DNA of 64,000 nucleotides from Methylocystis hirsuta. Lineage in GTDB: Bacteria > Pseudomonadota > Alphaproteobacteria > Rhizobiales > Beijerinckiaceae. The notes under the pieces were generated by a model. It ran no database searches. It worked only from the letters and a program-made list of their open reading frames with translations, and was not told the DNA's origin. The stretch spans positions 1,550,001-1,614,000 of the forward strand of contig NZ_QWDD01000001.1 of assembly GCF_003722355.1 (NCBI RefSeq), written 5' to 3'. Below, one piece after another: positions 42,235-51,477 of this stretch (the stretch's first letter is position 1; each line of letters opens with the position of its first letter). The position numbers and the translations under genes are program-made.

Positions 42235-42423
42235 GGCGCCTTCCTTTCGTCGCATCTGCAGCTAAAATCAGTCCGTAGAATGCAGACTGCGCGCCAGCCG
42301 GCAAGACCGGCGTAATTGCCCGCGTCCGCGCTGCGATCGAGCCGAGAGCGAGGCGAATTGACCGACAGGACGGGGCGCAAGCCTAGCGGCGCCGAAGTCG
42401 TCGTCGATAGGGGGCGGCGCGCG

Positions 42424-45400
42424 ATGCAGCGAGCCTGCCGCGCGGCGTGGCGACCGCCTTCAATTTGGGCGCCGCGCCGCGGGCTTCTCCGCCTGCTCAT
42501 GTTCAGCGGACTTGCCGCAACGCTGCTGTGCGCGCTGACGTTCGGCGGCTTCTTCCTGTTGCTGTCGCAGGGCTCCATCACCTTTGCTTGGCTCGCGCCG
42601 CGCATCGTCGAATCGCTCGACGAACTCGCGGGCGGCCGGTACGAATTTTCGCTGGGCGCCGCCGCGATCGGCAATGGCGACCACGGCCCGACGCTGTCCG
42701 TCGATAATTTCATTGTCAAGAAAGATGGTCGTCCCATCGTCGCGGCGCCGCGCGCGGAACTGTCGCTCGACCTTCGCTCGCTGTTGATCGGCCGCATAAA
42801 GCTGCGCCGGCTCGAGGTTCTCGATCTGGACTTGCGCCTGTCGGTCAACCCGGACGGCGCCGTCGTGATTTCAGCCGGCGCGCAACCCGTTCCTGCGCCG
42901 GCGCCAGCGATTGCGCCCGGCGCGCCGGCGAACGGCGCCGGGTCGAAGCGCGTGACTCTGCTGCGCGACGCGGCGGGGGCCCTGCGCGGGCTCATGGACT
43001 TCGCCACGAGCCCGAACAGTCCCATCGCCGCGCTCGATCGTCTCGGCGTGGCGCATGGACGGCTCACCATCGACGACCGCACGATCGATCGCGCCATCCG
43101 CTATGAAGACGTGACGCTCAGCCTCGACAAGGGCGGGGCCGGCATGCGCTTCTCCGCAGCGGCCAACGGCCCCTCAGGGCGTTGGACGGCCGTCGCCGTC
43201 GCGAAGGGCGCGCCGGGGGGACGGCGCGATTTCCACGCGCAGTTTCGCAATTTTTCGATCGACGAGATTTCGCTTGCCGGCGGCTTCCGCACGACCCGCT
43301 TCGACACCGACGCGCCGCTCTCCTTTGACCTGAGATTCGCGCTCGGTCCGGGCGACGAGGTTCTCGAAGCGTCGGGTCAAATGGAGATCGGCCGGGGCTA
43401 TTTCCGCTTCGACGAGCCGGATCACGAGCCGGTGATGATCGAAAAGATCGCCGGCGTCGCGGTTTGGGACAGGGCCGCGCGCAAGGTCGCAATCGCGCCG
43501 CTTGTGTTCAAGGCCGGCGGTTTCGACATGACCGTCGTTGGCGACGCGCGCCCGCCCGAGGGGGCGAGAACCATTGCCGATGCGGCGAGCCTGGATGGGC
43601 CATGGACGATCGCGCTGCGCCTGAAAGCGCCAACCGTGGTCACGCCTGAGCGCGCGGGAGAGAAAAATGTCCGCATTGACCACGGACTGCTCAATGCGCG
43701 CCTGTTTCGCAACGAACGCCAGATCGTCTTCGACAAATTCGCCTTTGACGGTCCTGATGCGAACATCGACCTCACCGGCGCAGTGAGTTGGCGCGACGAC
43801 ATCCGCGTCATACTCAAGATGGGCATCGAGGAGACGCAGATACGCGCGCTCGCGCGCCTGTGGCCGACCCATGTCGCGCCGTCCGTGCGCACCTGGTTCG
43901 TCGATCATGTGCCGGTCGGCGTCTTGAAGCGCGCGCAATATGCAGCCGACTTCGATGGCGCGGCGCTGAACGCGATGCGTTACGAGCAGGCGCCGCCGGA
44001 TCGTTCGCTGTTCGCCGAGGGCGACATCGTCGACGCGACAGTCTCCGACATCCTGCCGGGCATGGCGCCGCTTGCCGGCATCAACGGGCGACTGCGGATC
44101 ACCGGACAGACGGCGTCTTTCGACGCGACCTCAGGCGCCATGGAGACCGGGCCCGGCCGGCGCCTGGCGCTGTCGTCCGGCCGCTTCCTGGTCGCCGACA
44201 GCGCGCTGCGCCCGACGCCCGCGATGGTCGAGGTCACTGTTGGCGGCGACGTCGAAGCCGTCTCTGACCTGCTTGCATTGCCGGCAATCGCCGACTACGC
44301 GTCTGTCCCCGTCGAAGCCGGCGCGCTGAAAGGAACCATCGAAGGTCGGCTGCGCGTCGATTTCGAGACAGGCGCGAACGCGCGCGACGCGGCGACGACT
44401 TTCGCCATCGACGCGACGACGTCGAACCTCGTGATCGATAAGCTGATCGGCCGGGAGAAGCTCGATAGCGGCGCGCTGCATATCGTCGCTGACCGGGCCG
44501 GACTGCGCGTGAGCGGAGCCGGCCGAATCTTTGGCGCGCCGGCGACCCTCGACGTGCGCCGCGGCTTTGGCGACAAGGGCCCCGCGCAGGCGCAGGTCGC
44601 GTTCACTTTTGACGATGCGGCGCGCCAGCGCGCCGGCTACGCCATCGCCGGCGTCAGCGGCCCGATTCTGGCGACGATACGCACGCCGATCCCCGTTGAG
44701 AGCGTCGACACGCAGATCGATCTCGATCTCACCCGGACGAATTTCGACAATCCGCTCCCTGGCCTGGTGAAGCCGGCAGGAAAGCCGGCAAAGTCTTCGT
44801 TCACGCTGACGCGCCACGGCGAGGCGATGTCGCTCGAACAATTCGTGTTCGACGCGGGCCCGACGCAAGCGCAGGGCGTCATCGAATTCGGCAGAGAGGG
44901 CGCATTTCGCGCGGCCCGACTCGCGCAGGCGCGGCTCTCGCCCGGAGACGACATGCGCGTCGAGGTGCAGCGTAGCGGCGAGCTCGTGAAGATCGTCGCG
45001 CGGGGCGCGAATTTCGACGCCCGTCCGATCATGCAGGGATTGCTGCGCGCCGACCGCGGCAAGGGCAGCGTCGACGACCTCGATCTCGACTTCAAATCGC
45101 CGATCGTCACCGGCTACGGAAAGCAAATTCTCACAAACGTCGAACTGAAATTGGAGCGTCGCGGCGGCAAGCCCCGCGGGGTGGCGCTTAAAGGCTTCTT
45201 CGGCCGCGAGCAGCTCACGGTGGGCATGGGGCGCGGTCAGGATAACCAGTCACAACTTGAAATTTCGACAAACGACGGCGGCTCGCTGCTCTCCTTCTTT
45301 GACGTCTATCGGAAGATGGACAGCGGCGTCCTGACCGCGACTGTACAGCTTAGTCAAAACCGCGCCGATGGCGCTTTGCGCATTCGCGACTTCTTCGTGC

Positions 45401-45864
45401 GCGGCGAACCGACCGTGCGCCAGCTGATGGCGCAAAGCGGAACGGCGCGCCCGGACGATCGCGGCAATTACCGCTTCGATCCCGACCTCGTTCGCGTCGG
45501 GAGATTGGAGAGCGACTTCAGCTGGTCGGGCGGACAGCTTACCGTGCGCGATGGCGTGCTGTCGGGTCCCGAGATCGGCCTCACCTTCGACGGCTACATC
45601 GACTTCCCGCGCGAGCGGCTGGACCTCGTGGGCTCATATGTGCCCGCCTATGCGTTGAACAATCTGTTGTCGAACATTCCGGTGGTCGGCGTCGTGCTCG
45701 CCGGCGGACAGCATGAAGGCGTATTTGCGCTGAGCTATCGTCTCTACGGGGCGCTCTCATCGCCCTCGATCAGCGTCAATCCGCTCTCGGCGATCGCTCC
45801 CGGCTTGATGCGCAAGATCATGGGCGTCATCGACGGCACGGCGCGTATGCCGCAGGAGCGGTAG
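42424..45864 (+). CDS. Very large AsmA/YhdP-like envelope protein
   Basis: A 1146-residue protein with one N-terminal membrane anchor (about 22-48, LLMFSGLAATLLCALTFGGF) and then a long beta-rich body. The YhdP/DUF3971 type is indicated by the middle domain and the C-terminal AsmA-like part (GGQLTVRDGVLSGPEIGLTFDGYIDF, here in two halves: GGQLTVRDGVLSG and PEIGLTFDGYIDF; SYVPAYALNNLLSNIPVVG). Such proteins are thought to bridge the periplasm and move phospholipids to the outer membrane. The ATG at 42424 follows AGGGGGCG; a TTG at 42316 would add 36 basic residues. It ends 15 bp from the convergent tyrS. Confidence 0.83.
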   Translation: MQRACRAAWRPPSIWAPRRGLLRLLMFSGLAATLLCALTFGGFFLLLSQGSITFAWLAPRIVESLDELAGGRYEFSLGAAAIGNGDHGPTLSVDNFIVKKDGRPIVAAPRAELSLDLRSLLIGRIKLRRLEVLDLDLRLSVNPDGAVVISAGAQPVPAPAPAIAPGAPANGAGSKRVTLLRDAAGALRGLMDFATSPNSPIAALDRLGVAHGRLTIDDRTIDRAIRYEDVTLSLDKGGAGMRFSAAANGPSGRWTAVAVAKGAPGGRRDFHAQFRNFSIDEISLAGGFRTTRFDTDAPLSFDLRFALGPGDEVLEASGQMEIGRGYFRFDEPDHEPVMIEKIAGVAVWDRAARKVAIAPLVFKAGGFDMTVVGDARPPEGARTIADAASLDGPWTIALRLKAPTVVTPERAGEKNVRIDHGLLNARLFRNERQIVFDKFAFDGPDANIDLTGAVSWRDDIRVILKMGIEETQIRALARLWPTHVAPSVRTWFVDHVPVGVLKRAQYAADFDGAALNAMRYEQAPPDRSLFAEGDIVDATVSDILPGMAPLAGINGRLRITGQTASFDATSGAMETGPGRRLALSSGRFLVADSALRPTPAMVEVTVGGDVEAVSDLLALPAIADYASVPVEAGALKGTIEGRLRVDFETGANARDAATTFAIDATTSNLVIDKLIGREKLDSGALHIVADRAGLRVSGAGRIFGAPATLDVRRGFGDKGPAQAQVAFTFDDAARQRAGYAIAGVSGPILATIRTPIPVESVDTQIDLDLTRTNFDNPLPGLVKPAGKPAKSSFTLTRHGEAMSLEQFVFDAGPTQAQGVIEFGREGAFRAARLAQARLSPGDDMRVEVQRSGELVKIVARGANFDARPIMQGLLRADRGKGSVDDLDLDFKSPIVTGYGKQILTNVELKLERRGGKPRGVALKGFFGREQLTVGMGRGQDNQSQLEISTNDGGSLLSFFDVYRKMDSGVLTATVQLSQNRADGALRIRDFFVRGEPTVRQLMAQSGTARPDDRGNYRFDPDLVRVGRLESDFSWSGGQLTVRDGVLSGPEIGLTFDGYIDFPRERLDLVGSYVPAYALNNLLSNIPVVGVVLAGGQHEGVFALSYRLYGALSSPSISVNPLSAIAPGLMRKIMGVIDGTARMPQER

Positions 45865-45879
45865 GACTCGCGTGCGACG

Positions 45880-47148
45880 TTAAGCGCGCTCAAGCAGCAC
45901 ATGCTTCTTCTTGCCGAGCGAAAGTTTGACGACGCCGTCGCCTTCGAACTCGCGCGCGCCGATGATTCCGCGTTCGTCCGTCACCGGCGCATCATTGACG
46001 CGCAGTCCGCCGCCCTTGATCTGGCGCCGCGCTTCGCCGGTCGACGCGACGAGTCCGGCTTTGACGAAGGCCGTCAGCACGCCGAGGCCGGCGGCGATTT
46101 CTTGCGCCGAAACCGCGACCTTGGGGAGCGACAGCGCGAGCGCGCCTTCTTCGAAGGTCGTGCGCGCGGTGTCCGCGGCCTCATCCGCCGCAACGCGGCC
46201 GTGAATGAGCGCCGTCGCCTCCGTCGCGAGAGTCTTCTTGGCTTCGTTGATTTCGGCGCCTTGCAGCGCGGCGAGGCGCGCGATCTCTTCCATCGGCAGG
46301 AAGGTGAAGAGTTTTAGAAAGCGCGCGACGTCGGCGTCTTCCGTATTGCGCCAATACTGCCAATAGTCATAGGGCGACAGCATGTCGGCGTTGAGCCAGA
46401 TGGCGCCCGCCGCCGTCTTGCCCATCTTGGCGCCCGAGGACGTCGTCAGCAGCGGCGAGGTGAGCGCATAGAGTTGCGGGCAGCCCATGCGGCGCCCGAG
46501 ATCGAGGCCGGTGACGATATTGCCCCACTGGTCCGAGCCGCCCATCTGCAGCAGCGCGCCGTAGCGCCTGTTGATCTCGACGAAATCATACGCCTGCAGG
46601 CACATGTAGTTGAACTCGATGAAGGAGAGTTCATGCTCGCGTTCGAGCCGCAGCTTCACCGAATCCATCGTCAGCATGCGGTTGACGGAGAAGTGGCGGC
46701 CGACGTCGCGCAGGAAGTCGATATAGTTCAGGCCGACCAGCCAATCGGCGTTGTCGAGCATCAGCGCGTCGCTCGCGCCGTCGCCAAACGTGAGGAAGCG
46801 TTCGAAGACGGTCCTGATCGACGCCTTGTTCGCGCCGATCTGTTCGACGGTCAAAAGCTTGCGGCTCTCGTCCTTGCCGGAGGGATCGCCGACCCGCGTC
46901 GTGCCGCCGCCCATCAGCGGCAACGGCCTGCCGCCGGCGCGCTGCAGCCAGGCCAGCATCATGATCGGCAGCAGCGAACCGACATGCAGCGAGGGCGCCG
47001 TGCAGTCGAAGCCGATATAGGCGGAAAGCGTCCCGGAGCGCGCCTTCTCGTCAAGTCCGGCAAAGTCCGAGCATTGATGGACGAAGCCGCGCTCGATCAG
47101 AGCGCGGAGGAAGTCGGATTTTGGGGTGAAATCGCTCGGGGAAGTCAT
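45880..47148 (-). CDS. tyrS: Tyrosyl-tRNA synthetase
   Basis: A 422-residue class I synthetase (TyrS type 1). [20 protein letters not shown] carries the HIGH-like [29 protein letters not shown] (in two pieces: [23 protein letters not shown]) binds tyrosine, and KMGKT near 240 replaces the usual KMSKS, as in many alphaproteobacteria. The last 70 residues are an S4 RNA-binding domain ([20 protein letters not shown]). Complete. It diverges from the higBA module. Confidence 0.96.
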   Translation of the reverse strand: MTSPSDFTPKSDFLRALIERGFVHQCSDFAGLDEKARSGTLSAYIGFDCTAPSLHVGSLLPIMMLAWLQRAGGRPLPLMGGGTTRVGDPSGKDESRKLLTVEQIGANKASIRTVFERFLTFGDGASDALMLDNADWLVGLNYIDFLRDVGRHFSVNRMLTMDSVKLRLEREHELSFIEFNYMCLQAYDFVEINRRYGALLQMGGSDQWGNIVTGLDLGRRMGCPQLYALTSPLLTTSSGAKMGKTAAGAIWLNADMLSPYDYWQYWRNTEDADVARFLKLFTFLPMEEIARLAALQGAEINEAKKTLATEATALIHGRVAADEAADTARTTFEEGALALSLPKVAVSAQEIAAGLGVLTAFVKAGLVASTGEARRQIKGGGLRVNDAPVTDERGIIGAREFEGDGVVKLSLGKKKHVLLERA

Positions 47149-47276
47149 GAGGCCGGGTGATAGGCGCTGCGCGCCGGCGGCGCAAGGCGGCGGGCGGGGC
47201 TCGGGCTACGGAAAAGGGAACTGGTATCGTGTCGCCGTAATTCCGTAATTGATGTCGGCGCAATCGCCAAGAAAGC

Positions 47277-47305
47277 TTGCGGTATGTACGGTTTTACCGT
47301 ACGCT
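47277..47305 (+). promoter_or_regulatory. Promoter and operator of the higBA module
   Basis: GTACGGT-TTT-ACCGTAC (47286-47302) is a perfect palindrome with 7-bp arms. TTGCGG (47277-47282) and TACGCT (47300-47305) are a -35/-10 pair 17 bp apart that brackets it, so a bound HigA would block RNA polymerase. Transcription would begin near 47312, almost at the HigB ATG (47314), giving a nearly leaderless mRNA. Confidence 0.65.
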
Positions 47306-47313
47306 CGGATGGC

Positions 47314-47598
47314 ATGAGAATACGGAGCGCCCGCCACAGAGGTTTGAAACGCTTCATCGAGGACGACGGCGACCGCGAAATCCGGCGCGATCTTGTCAAC
47401 AGGGTGCGCCGCATTCTGACCGTCCTGATTGCCGCCCCGGATATAACCGGGGTGGAGGGACCACCCGGCTGGCGCATTCACCAGCTCACTGGTGACCGCG
47501 CCGAAACGTGGAGCATTTCAGTTTCCGGCAATTGGCGGATCACTTTCACGCTCGAAGACGGAGAAATCGCAAACCTGAATCTGGAGGACTACCATTGA
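47314..47598 (+). CDS. higB: HigB-type toxin (RelE superfamily)
   Basis: A 94-residue mRNA interferase toxin. Family blocks are GLKRFIEDDGDREIRRDL (GLKxF...D), the PPGWRIHQLTGDRAETWSISVSGNWRITF stretch (read as PPGWRIHQLTGDR and WSISVSGNWRITF) and the C-terminal NLNLEDYH, typical of HigB/proteic killer proteins. The ATG at 47314 is used because an earlier ATG (47284) would put the operator palindrome in the gene. The stop overlaps the antitoxin ATG (TGATG). Confidence 0.93.
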   Translation: MRIRSARHRGLKRFIEDDGDREIRRDLVNRVRRILTVLIAAPDITGVEGPPGWRIHQLTGDRAETWSISVSGNWRITFTLEDGEIANLNLEDYH

Positions 47599-47900
47599 TG
47601 CACGACGCACCTGCTAAAATCGGCATGAAGCCCTCGCATCCCGGCGAATTCATCCGCGAGGAAGTCTTGAACGAACTCGGGCTGTCTGTGGCCCGCGCCG
47701 CGGACGTGCTGGGCGTGCGCCGCGCGACCCTGTCGGATCTTGTGAATGAAAAAGCGGCCTTGTCGCCGGAAATGGCCATGCGCATCGAGAAGGCTTTCGG
47801 CGTCAGCATGGACACGCTGCTGCGCATGCAGGCGTGGCACGACAGCTACACCATGCGCCAGCGCGCCGGGGAAATCGACGTGAAGCGGTTCAGTCCTTGA
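47598..47900 (+). CDS. higA: HigA-type antitoxin (XRE helix-turn-helix)
   Basis: A 100-residue antitoxin with KPSHPGEFIREEVLNELGLS at the start, the helix-turn-helix VARAADVLGVRRATLSDLVN, and SPEMAMRIEKAFGVSMDTLLRMQ, all hallmarks of HigA. It is coupled to the toxin by a TGATG overlap. It neutralises HigB and likely represses the pair from the upstream palindrome. Confidence 0.95.
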   Translation: MHDAPAKIGMKPSHPGEFIREEVLNELGLSVARAADVLGVRRATLSDLVNEKAALSPEMAMRIEKAFGVSMDTLLRMQAWHDSYTMRQRAGEIDVKRFSP

Positions 47901-48387
47901 GAAGGATAGCCAGTTAAGTAAAGCCGCACTCTGCGGGCTTTACAGCGTTTCTTAGATAGCAAGCCGCGCTGGGTAATATGATGCGGGAGGCCCCCGTAAC
48001 TCCAATGACGTTGCCTTCTGGACCTATCGCCTCAAGCCCAATCACGCCCATCTCATTTGTCGGGCTGCTTGATGGCTGAGCGGGCGAAACTCTCATGAGA
48101 GGCGCAACCTGCTCCCTCTCCCACGAAGCGGGGGAGGGTTGGGGAGGGGTTTCCGCCGTTTCTTGCTTGTCGGCGAGCGCTCCTTGCCCCCTTCCGGCGC
48201 TTCGCGCCACCTTCCCCCGCTAAAGCGGGAGAAGGGAGAACGGCGCTGCCGCGCCTACCGACAGGAATTCAAGAATTCAGAGAGACCGTCCCCGTGGCGG
48301 GCCGCTTTCTTGCCCCACTGCTGGGCTTTTGGTAAAAGCCGCAGGCCTTCGCGCTCGCGCCAGCGCGCCGAGTAACGCAGGACAATC
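47901..48387. other. Intergenic region with degraded repeats
   Basis: The 487 bp hold no convincing gene. A minus-strand frame at 47914-48210 is open but its first half is repeat sequence. GTAAAGCCGCACTCTGCGGGCTTTAC at 47919-47944 (arms GTAAAGCC/GGCTTTAC) is a hairpin that could terminate higBA. The second half is the composite repeat at 48112-48238. Confidence 0.45.
48112..48238. repeat. Composite palindromic repeat (family B)
   Basis: CCCTCTCCC-ACGAAGCG-GGGGAGGG at the left (48114-48138), CCGGCGCTTCGCGCC in the middle and CTTCCCCCGC-TAAA-GCGGGAGAAGG at the right (48211-48235) match the pattern of hairpins at 5596-5761, though the spacer differs. Confidence 0.75.
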
Positions 48388-49923
48388 ATGCTTTTCTACG
48401 AGCCGCTGTTCCTGTTCCTGTTCGGCCCGGCGGTTTACCTCCTGTATCTCTTCTTTGGAGAAGTCCGCGCGCGGCGGGCTGTCATCCTCTTTGCGGCAAG
48501 CGTCGTCTTTTACGCTTGGAGCGAGCCGGTCTTCATCCTCCTTGTCTTCGCGTCGGTCGCGCTCGACCTTTTTGTGGCGCAGAGGATCGCCGCGTTATCC
48601 ATCGGCGATCCCACTGTCATTCCCGACGCTTCGCATAAGCGAAGCGATCGGGAATCCAGACTCGCGAGCGAAGCTGTGAGTGCTCTGGATTCCCGATCAG
48701 GCCTTCGGCCTGCCGGGAATGACATGCGCAAGCTCTGGCTCGCGCTTGGCGTCGTCGCCAATCTCGCGATCCTCGTCTATTACAAATATACGGGATTTCT
48801 GGCGCTCAATCTCGATGCGCTGCTCAAGGCGCTGACGCTGCCGGGGATCAATATTCCGCAGATCGCATTGCCGATCGGCGTCAGCTTCATCGTCTTTGAA
48901 AAGATCACCTATCTCGTCGACGTCTATCGCGGCGTCACGGCGCCGGCCCGCAGTCCGCTGCTCTACGGGCTCTACGTCTTTTTCTTTCCCAAGCTCCTCG
49001 CCGGCCCGATCATCAAATATCACGACATCGCGCGCCAATTCGAGGCGATGCCGCACGCCGACGTCGACGACTTTATCGTGGGCTTTTCCCGCTTCATGCT
49101 TGGCGTCGTGAAGAAGCTGCTCTTCGCCGATACGCTTGCCAGCGGCGCGGATCTGATCTTCGCGCATGACGTTAGCTCCCTTGGCTTTGCGGAGGCCTGG
49201 GCGGGCGTGCTGTTCTTCACCTTTCAAATCTATTTCGATTTTTCCGGCTATTCCGACATGGCGATTGGGCTGGCGCGCATGTTCGGCTTCCGGCTTCTGG
49301 AAAATTTCAACATGCCCTATGTCGCGACGAGCATCACCGATTTCTGGCGACGCTGGCATATTTCTCTCACCAGCTGGATTCGCGAATATCTATATTTCCC
49401 GCTCGGCGGCAATCGGCGCGGCGAAGCGCGCACCTATCTCAATTTGTGGATTTGCTTCTTCGCTTCGGGAATTTGGCACGGCGCGGCTTGGACCTATATC
49501 GCTTGGGGCGCCTATAACGGCGTGTTCCTCGTGCTCGACCGGCTATTCCTCGTCAATCGCCTGCAGCGGGCGCCGGATTGGCTCGCCAATGTGATTGCGA
49601 TGATCATCGTGATCGTCGGTTGGACATTCTTTCGCGCAACCTCTCTCACGCAGGCCGGCGCGCTGCTCGCGTTGATGGCGAATCCATGGGCGCACGCCAG
49701 CGCGCCTGTCGCCATTCCTCCCGAATATGTGGTCGTGGCGCTGACCGCTGCGGCGATCTGCGTCGCGCAGCGCCTGTCGCTTTATGTCAAGGACTTCAAT
49801 TGGGGAAGCGCGGCGCAGCGCTACGCATTGGCGTCGAACAGCGCGCTGTCCATGCTCTTCCTCGCGGCTTTGGCGAAGGGACTTGCCGATCCCTTCAAGC
49901 CGTTCATCTACTTCCGATTTTAA
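48388..49923 (+). CDS. MBOAT O-acyltransferase (AlgI-like) with in-frame palindrome insertion
   Basis: A 511-residue polytopic protein of the membrane-bound O-acyltransferase family, which passes acetyl groups across the inner membrane to a polysaccharide. Landmarks: FYEPLFLFLFGPAVYLLYLF at the start, PIGVSFIVFEKITYLVDVYRG (in parts), FFPKLLAGPIIKYHDI, FDFSGYSDMAIGLARMFGF, TDFWRRWHISLTSWIREYLY and the catalytic His in GIWHGAAW near 363. Residues 77-112 are encoded by a 108-bp palindromic repeat and have no family counterpart; they interrupt the loop between the first helices and R-K-L-W-L-A-L-G. The frame stays open. It precedes an AlgJ/AlgX-like gene. Confidence 0.88.
   Translation: MLFYEPLFLFLFGPAVYLLYLFFGEVRARRAVILFAASVVFYAWSEPVFILLVFASVALDLFVAQRIAALSIGDPTVIPDASHKRSDRESRLASEAVSALDSRSGLRPAGNDMRKLWLALGVVANLAILVYYKYTGFLALNLDALLKALTLPGINIPQIALPIGVSFIVFEKITYLVDVYRGVTAPARSPLLYGLYVFFFPKLLAGPIIKYHDIARQFEAMPHADVDDFIVGFSRFMLGVVKKLLFADTLASGADLIFAHDVSSLGFAEAWAGVLFFTFQIYFDFSGYSDMAIGLARMFGFRLLENFNMPYVATSITDFWRRWHISLTSWIREYLYFPLGGNRRGEARTYLNLWICFFASGIWHGAAWTYIAWGAYNGVFLVLDRLFLVNRLQRAPDWLANVIAMIIVIVGWTFFRATSLTQAGALLALMANPWAHASAPVAIPPEYVVVALTAAAICVAQRLSLYVKDFNWGSAAQRYALASNSALSMLFLAALAKGLADPFKPFIYFRF
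48616..48723. repeat. 108-bp palindromic repeat (family C) inside the MBOAT gene
   Basis: Outer arms GTCATTCCCG (48616-48625) and CGGGAATGAC (48714-48723); inner arms GATCGGGAATCCAGA (48646-48660) and TCTGGATTCCCGATC (48684-48698); side hairpins GCTTCGCATAAGCGAAGC and AGGCCTTCGGCCT. The length is 36 codons exactly and the element begins on a codon boundary, so it adds 36 residues without a stop. Confidence 0.93.
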
Positions 49924-49947
49924 ATCGGATGAGCGATTTTAGCCGAA

Positions 49948-51234
49948 ATGGATAAGCGCATCGAGAAACATGAGGCGGAATTTGGAGCGGCGTCGCGCTC
50001 GCGCGGTCAAGCCGAGGGCGTAATCGCCTTTTTGAAATCGCTGACGCTCGCGCGTCTGCCGATTTTTGGTTGCGCGGGCTTCATCGCGTTTTTGTTCCTC
50101 GCCAATTTGTGGAATTTCGCCGTCGAGCGCGAGTGGCCGAAGCTGCGCATCCGCAGCGCCTGGCCGCTCGCCGGCGTCGCGAAGCCAAAGCCCGCGCCTT
50201 GGACGTTCGACGCCTTTCTTTCAGGAGAAACGCAAAAGGCCGTGTCGACAAATCTTGGCCGAATGTCGCCGGTTTTTCCGATTTCGGTGCGTGCGAAAAA
50301 TCAGCTCGTCTTTTCGCTGTTCGGCGGCTCGGCGGCGCCGGGAGTCGCGATCGGCCGCGACGGCCAGCTGTTCGAGCAGCTCTATATCGACAAATTTTGC
50401 GCGCGTGACGGCGGCTTCGATCCGTCTCGCCTGAGCGCCTGGTCCTCGACCTTGCGCGACATTCAGGAGATGGCGCAGGCGCATGGGAAGAGTTTCGTCT
50501 ATCTGATTTCGCCGTCCAAGGCGGCGCGCTATGCGGAAGATCTGCCGACGTCCGCGCCCTGCGCTTCGCGCGCGACATCGATGCCGGACAAGCTCGCGCC
50601 CTATCGCGCCGCGCTCGACGGAGCGCATGTCCGCTACGTGGACGGCCCGGCGCTCATTGCGGCGGAAAAATCCAAACAGCCTATCGCGCTGTTTCCGCGC
50701 GGCGGCTCGCATTGGAACAGCGTCGGCGGCGCGCTCGCCATGCGCGAAGTTACGCGCGCGACGCCAACGTCTCCCGTCGGCGCGCTCGATTTTACATCGG
50801 CGCCGGCGCGCGAAGCCGTCGGCACAGATCGCGACCTGCTGGACCTTCTAAATCTCTTGTGGCCCGACGCGTCTTATCCGACGGCGGCGATCGGCCGGGG
50901 AGGGGAGAAGGGCGTTTGCGCGCGCGCGCCGCGTCTGCTCGCGCTTGGCGGCAGCTTTCTGCATCAAGTCCTGGCGGCGGCGACGCTGGCGCCCTGTCCG
51001 CCGCAAATCGACTATTGGTTCTATATGCGGACCGAGAACAACAATATCGAACTCGGTCATTACCGGCGCCCGCCCGGCGACGCCTCGAACGGCGAACGGC
51101 TGAAGGCCATTCCCGAGGAACTTGATGAAAACCTCGCCGGCGCCGACGTCATCCTGCTCGAAGAAAACGAAGCCGGCGTCGCGACGACGAAGCAGGTTAC
51201 GCATCTCGTCGAGGCGCTGCGTCGTCTGCCTTAG
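49948..51234 (+). CDS. AlgJ/AlgX-like SGNH-type acetyltransferase
   Basis: A 428-residue protein with one N-terminal membrane anchor (about 34-55) and a periplasmic SGNH-like domain. GGSHWNSVGGALA near 252 is the His-containing block of the AlgX/AlgJ family, and LLALGGSFLHQVL near 332 holds the nucleophilic Ser (GxSF). The order is as in AlgJ. With the MBOAT protein it would form a two-part O-acetylation machine for an exported polysaccharide or cellulose-like polymer. It begins 24 bp after the MBOAT gene. No glycosyltransferase gene is in view. Confidence 0.82.
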   Translation: MDKRIEKHEAEFGAASRSRGQAEGVIAFLKSLTLARLPIFGCAGFIAFLFLANLWNFAVEREWPKLRIRSAWPLAGVAKPKPAPWTFDAFLSGETQKAVSTNLGRMSPVFPISVRAKNQLVFSLFGGSAAPGVAIGRDGQLFEQLYIDKFCARDGGFDPSRLSAWSSTLRDIQEMAQAHGKSFVYLISPSKAARYAEDLPTSAPCASRATSMPDKLAPYRAALDGAHVRYVDGPALIAAEKSKQPIALFPRGGSHWNSVGGALAMREVTRATPTSPVGALDFTSAPAREAVGTDRDLLDLLNLLWPDASYPTAAIGRGGEKGVCARAPRLLALGGSFLHQVLAAATLAPCPPQIDYWFYMRTENNNIELGHYRRPPGDASNGERLKAIPEELDENLAGADVILLEENEAGVATTKQVTHLVEALRRLP

Positions 51235-51477
51235 AGTGCGGCTCGCGAAATAGCGGGATTGGTTTTTCGCGCAAAAGCGCGCTCGACGCTTTTGAGATCG
51301 ATCGCGTCATCTGCCTTTGGGCAAGTCCGTGCCAATTCCGGTAGTATCTCGGTATGAATTTCGGTTTAGGACGCATAGCAGTCGCCCCGCCGAGAGGATG
51401 ATGAATGGCTCGATTTGACCCATCCCGGTCATTCGGAACGTCCGCTCTCGGGTAATCCGGCACTCATTTTTGCCGCC

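Noticed and set aside
46413..46430. KMGKT in tyrS as a broken KMSKS motif
   Set aside because: This variant is, as far as I recall, common in alphaproteobacterial TyrS and the rest of the protein is intact.
47914..48210. A 98-codon minus-strand frame downstream of higBA
   Set aside because: Its first third is repeat sequence and the rest matches nothing I know; could be a remnant but is not supportable.
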